This document shows positions 63,752-64,000 of a DNA stretch of 64,000 bases, piece after piece; positions within the stretch are counted from its first letter, which is position 1, and each line of letters begins with the position of its first letter. The stretch lies in assembly GCA_028289455.1 (NCBI GenBank), contig JANQPN010000025.1:1-64000 (forward strand), written 5' to 3'. The stretch comes from Wenzhouxiangellaceae bacterium (GTDB lineage: Bacteria; Pseudomonadota; Gammaproteobacteria; Xanthomonadales; Wenzhouxiangellaceae). The notes under the pieces are model-generated. The model was not told where the DNA came from and did not search any database. It saw only the letters and a program-made list of their open reading frames with translations. The position numbers and the translations under genes were made by a program.

Positions 63752-64000
63752 CTAACCGTCAATCAATCGTTTGCTGTGCCTTCGTGCAGCAAGTACCACT
63801 AATATCGCCATAATTAACACCCCCCACTTGTGCATAGCTGGTACTGCAACCGGAAGCCCTGGAGGAATCGGGCGTAGATTTTCGACAACACCGAAAGATT
63901 CAATCGCCAGGTCGGCACCGGCATCTGCAGTGGTATTGGTATCTATAGTCAGGGTGATCGCACCCACACTGGTGAAGTCCGCACCTGTACCTGAAGCAAC
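63752..64000 (-). CDS. IPTL-CTERM secreted protein C, 5' partial
   Basis: The frame is open to the right window edge, so only the last 82 residues are visible. They comprise a beta-rich segment (VGAITLTIDTNTTADAGADL), a Pro-rich linker (RPIPPGLPVAVP) and AMHKWGVLIMAILVVLAARR, an IPTL-type signal with W-G, hydrophobic helix and basic tail. The position 3' of the repeated element matches protein B. The upstream part, including the start, lies outside. Confidence 0.7.
   Translation of the reverse strand, partial: VASGTGADFTSVGAITLTIDTNTTADAGADLAIESFGVVENLRPIPPGLPVAVPAMHKWGVLIMAILVVLAARRHSKRLIDG

Noticed and set aside
63580..63762. 60-codon minus-strand ORF after IPTL protein C
   Set aside because: It has a TTG start without a ribosome site, overlaps the stop of gene C and the duplicated leader block, and has no recognisable content.

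Overview
The window reads as a chromosome segment from a free-living gammaproteobacterium. The background is moderately GC-rich. It carries a type IV pilus minor-pilin cluster, NhaA, a TolC/HlyD export set, Fur-type boxes, and several secreted proteins with IPTL-type C-terminal sorting signals or a short F-x-D-x-F-E tail. I associate that combination with marine/soil lineages near Wenzhouxiangella and Marinicella, but this is an impression, not a demonstrated placement. I saw no rRNA, tRNA or CRISPR array.

Layout. 1-4954: secreted repeat proteins (DUF11 array, Calx-beta, beta-helix). 5000-8150: an AT-rich island with one LRR-Roc-COR (Roco) protein. 8157-13963: an iron-uptake locus (acidic-repeat lipoprotein, PKHD-type dioxygenase, FbpA/FbpC and a divergent FbpB permease) with two good Fur-box matches. 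14030-25159: large secreted repeat proteins, a sulfatase-modifying-factor-domain/NTF2-like pair, an Lrp regulator and a 1749-aa RHS protein. 25200-25680: a REP pair and a small gene with a structured leader. 25690-31083: a second AT-rich island holding what I regard as the most interesting unit, a kinase-ATPase fusion, a translationally coupled Rossmann-like partner, and a tail-to-tail DruA-like (DUF4338) gene. 31263-46049: housekeeping and hypothetical genes (CNNM protein, beta-helix protein, haem protein, DUF819 transporter, deacetylase/propeller protein, GDPD, YjbR-like protein, GST, ECF sigma factor). 46110-53289: a 5'-nucleotidase-like protein, a type-I-secretion-like trio whose ABC ATPase has lost its catalytic motifs, nhaA and a REP pair. 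53303-64000: three IPTL-type secreted proteins and a fimT-pilV-pilW-pilX-pilY2-like-pilY1 operon, all on the minus strand.

How parts work together. The Fbp genes and the dioxygenase form a ferric-iron uptake module, probably Fur-controlled from two divergent intergenic regions. The minor pilins and PilY1 form the tip/priming complex of a type IV pilus; the major pilin and assembly motor are not in the window. The ABC/HlyD/TolC genes overlap and would build one trans-envelope channel, but the ATPase looks dead. The 26-31 kb island has the composition and gene content expected of an anti-phage or anti-plasmid module of a type I do not recognise.

A further non-obvious signal lies at 54050-55955 and 62816-63680. 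The IPTL genes and the 42-codon ORF before the pilus operon have homologous upstream leaders. Two of these intergenic regions also carry a repeated, multi-hairpin element of about 400 bp, whose ~100-nt part looks like a structured RNA ending in a T-tract on the minus strand.
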